Assembly: GCA_964435235.1 (NCBI GenBank)
Contig: CAYSXZ010000029.1
Location: 1-6,145 of the forward strand
DNA length: 6,145 nt
Direction: 5' to 3'
From: JAVZJR01 sp964435235
Lineage (GTDB): Archaea; Micrarchaeota; Micrarchaeia; Anstonellales; Bilamarchaeaceae
The notes beneath the pieces are model-generated. The model searched no databases, was not told the DNA's origin, and was given only the letters and a program-made list of their open reading frames with translations. Numbering within the stretch: the stretch's first letter is position 1; each line of letters begins with the position of its first letter. Shown here piece by piece: positions 6,134 to 6,145 of this stretch. Both the position numbers and the translations under genes were made by a program.

Positions 6134-6145
6134 ATGGTTATATCC
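6134..6145 (+). other. Possible start of a following gene, cut by the window edge
   Basis: An ATG at 6134 opens a frame (Met-Val-Ile-Ser) that runs off the end, ten bases after the ileS stop. No ribosome binding site is seen, and the AT-rich TTAAATAAAT (6117-6126) is too close to serve as its leaderless promoter. Four codons are too few to judge, so it may not be a gene. Confidence 0.15.

Overview
The window looks archaeal. Three of its four genes have a TATA-like box about 26 nt upstream of the ATG and no ribosome binding site, the pattern of leaderless archaeal transcripts. The isoleucyl-tRNA synthetase is of the archaeal/eukaryotic type, and a proteasome-assembly-chaperone (PAC2) family protein is present. 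Arginine codons are mostly AGA/AGG, ATA is common for Ile, and the DNA is moderately AT-rich. The synthetase is somewhat short and the genes are tightly packed, which would fit a reduced-genome archaeon such as a DPANN/Micrarchaeota-like lineage. That placement is inference; no rRNA or other marker is present to fix it.

Layout. Bases 1-110 hold the promoter of the first gene and no convincing coding sequence. A PAC2-family chaperone (111-848, +) is followed 35 bases later by a 411-residue protein of unknown function (884-2119, +) with its own TATA box. That gene ends on the base before the stop of a convergent gene (2120-3139, -). The convergent gene encodes a predicted membrane-anchored protein with a transglutaminase-like domain and three TPR-like repeats. 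A 144-base divergent spacer (3140-3283) then leads to ileS (3284-6124, +), complete in the window. The last 21 bases may hold the start of another gene.

How the genes relate. The PAC2 protein is a likely 20S proteasome assembly or binding factor and ends in Met-Tyr-Gly, which fits the HbYX proteasome-docking motif. The 411-residue protein has a segment that resembles the catalytic-helix region of transglutaminase-like proteins. Just upstream it carries an Ile-Gly-Leu-Gly-Asn-Gly stretch, similar to Ile-Gly-Asn-Gly in the convergent transglutaminase-like gene. The two convergent neighbours may therefore share a diverged fold. IleRS is a housekeeping enzyme with no evident functional link to the others.

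No mobile element, CRISPR array, tRNA or rRNA was recognised. The points most worth a second look are the HbYX tail, the possible cryptic transglutaminase pair with abutting stops, and a 36-codon hydrophobic ORF that overlaps the start of ileS.
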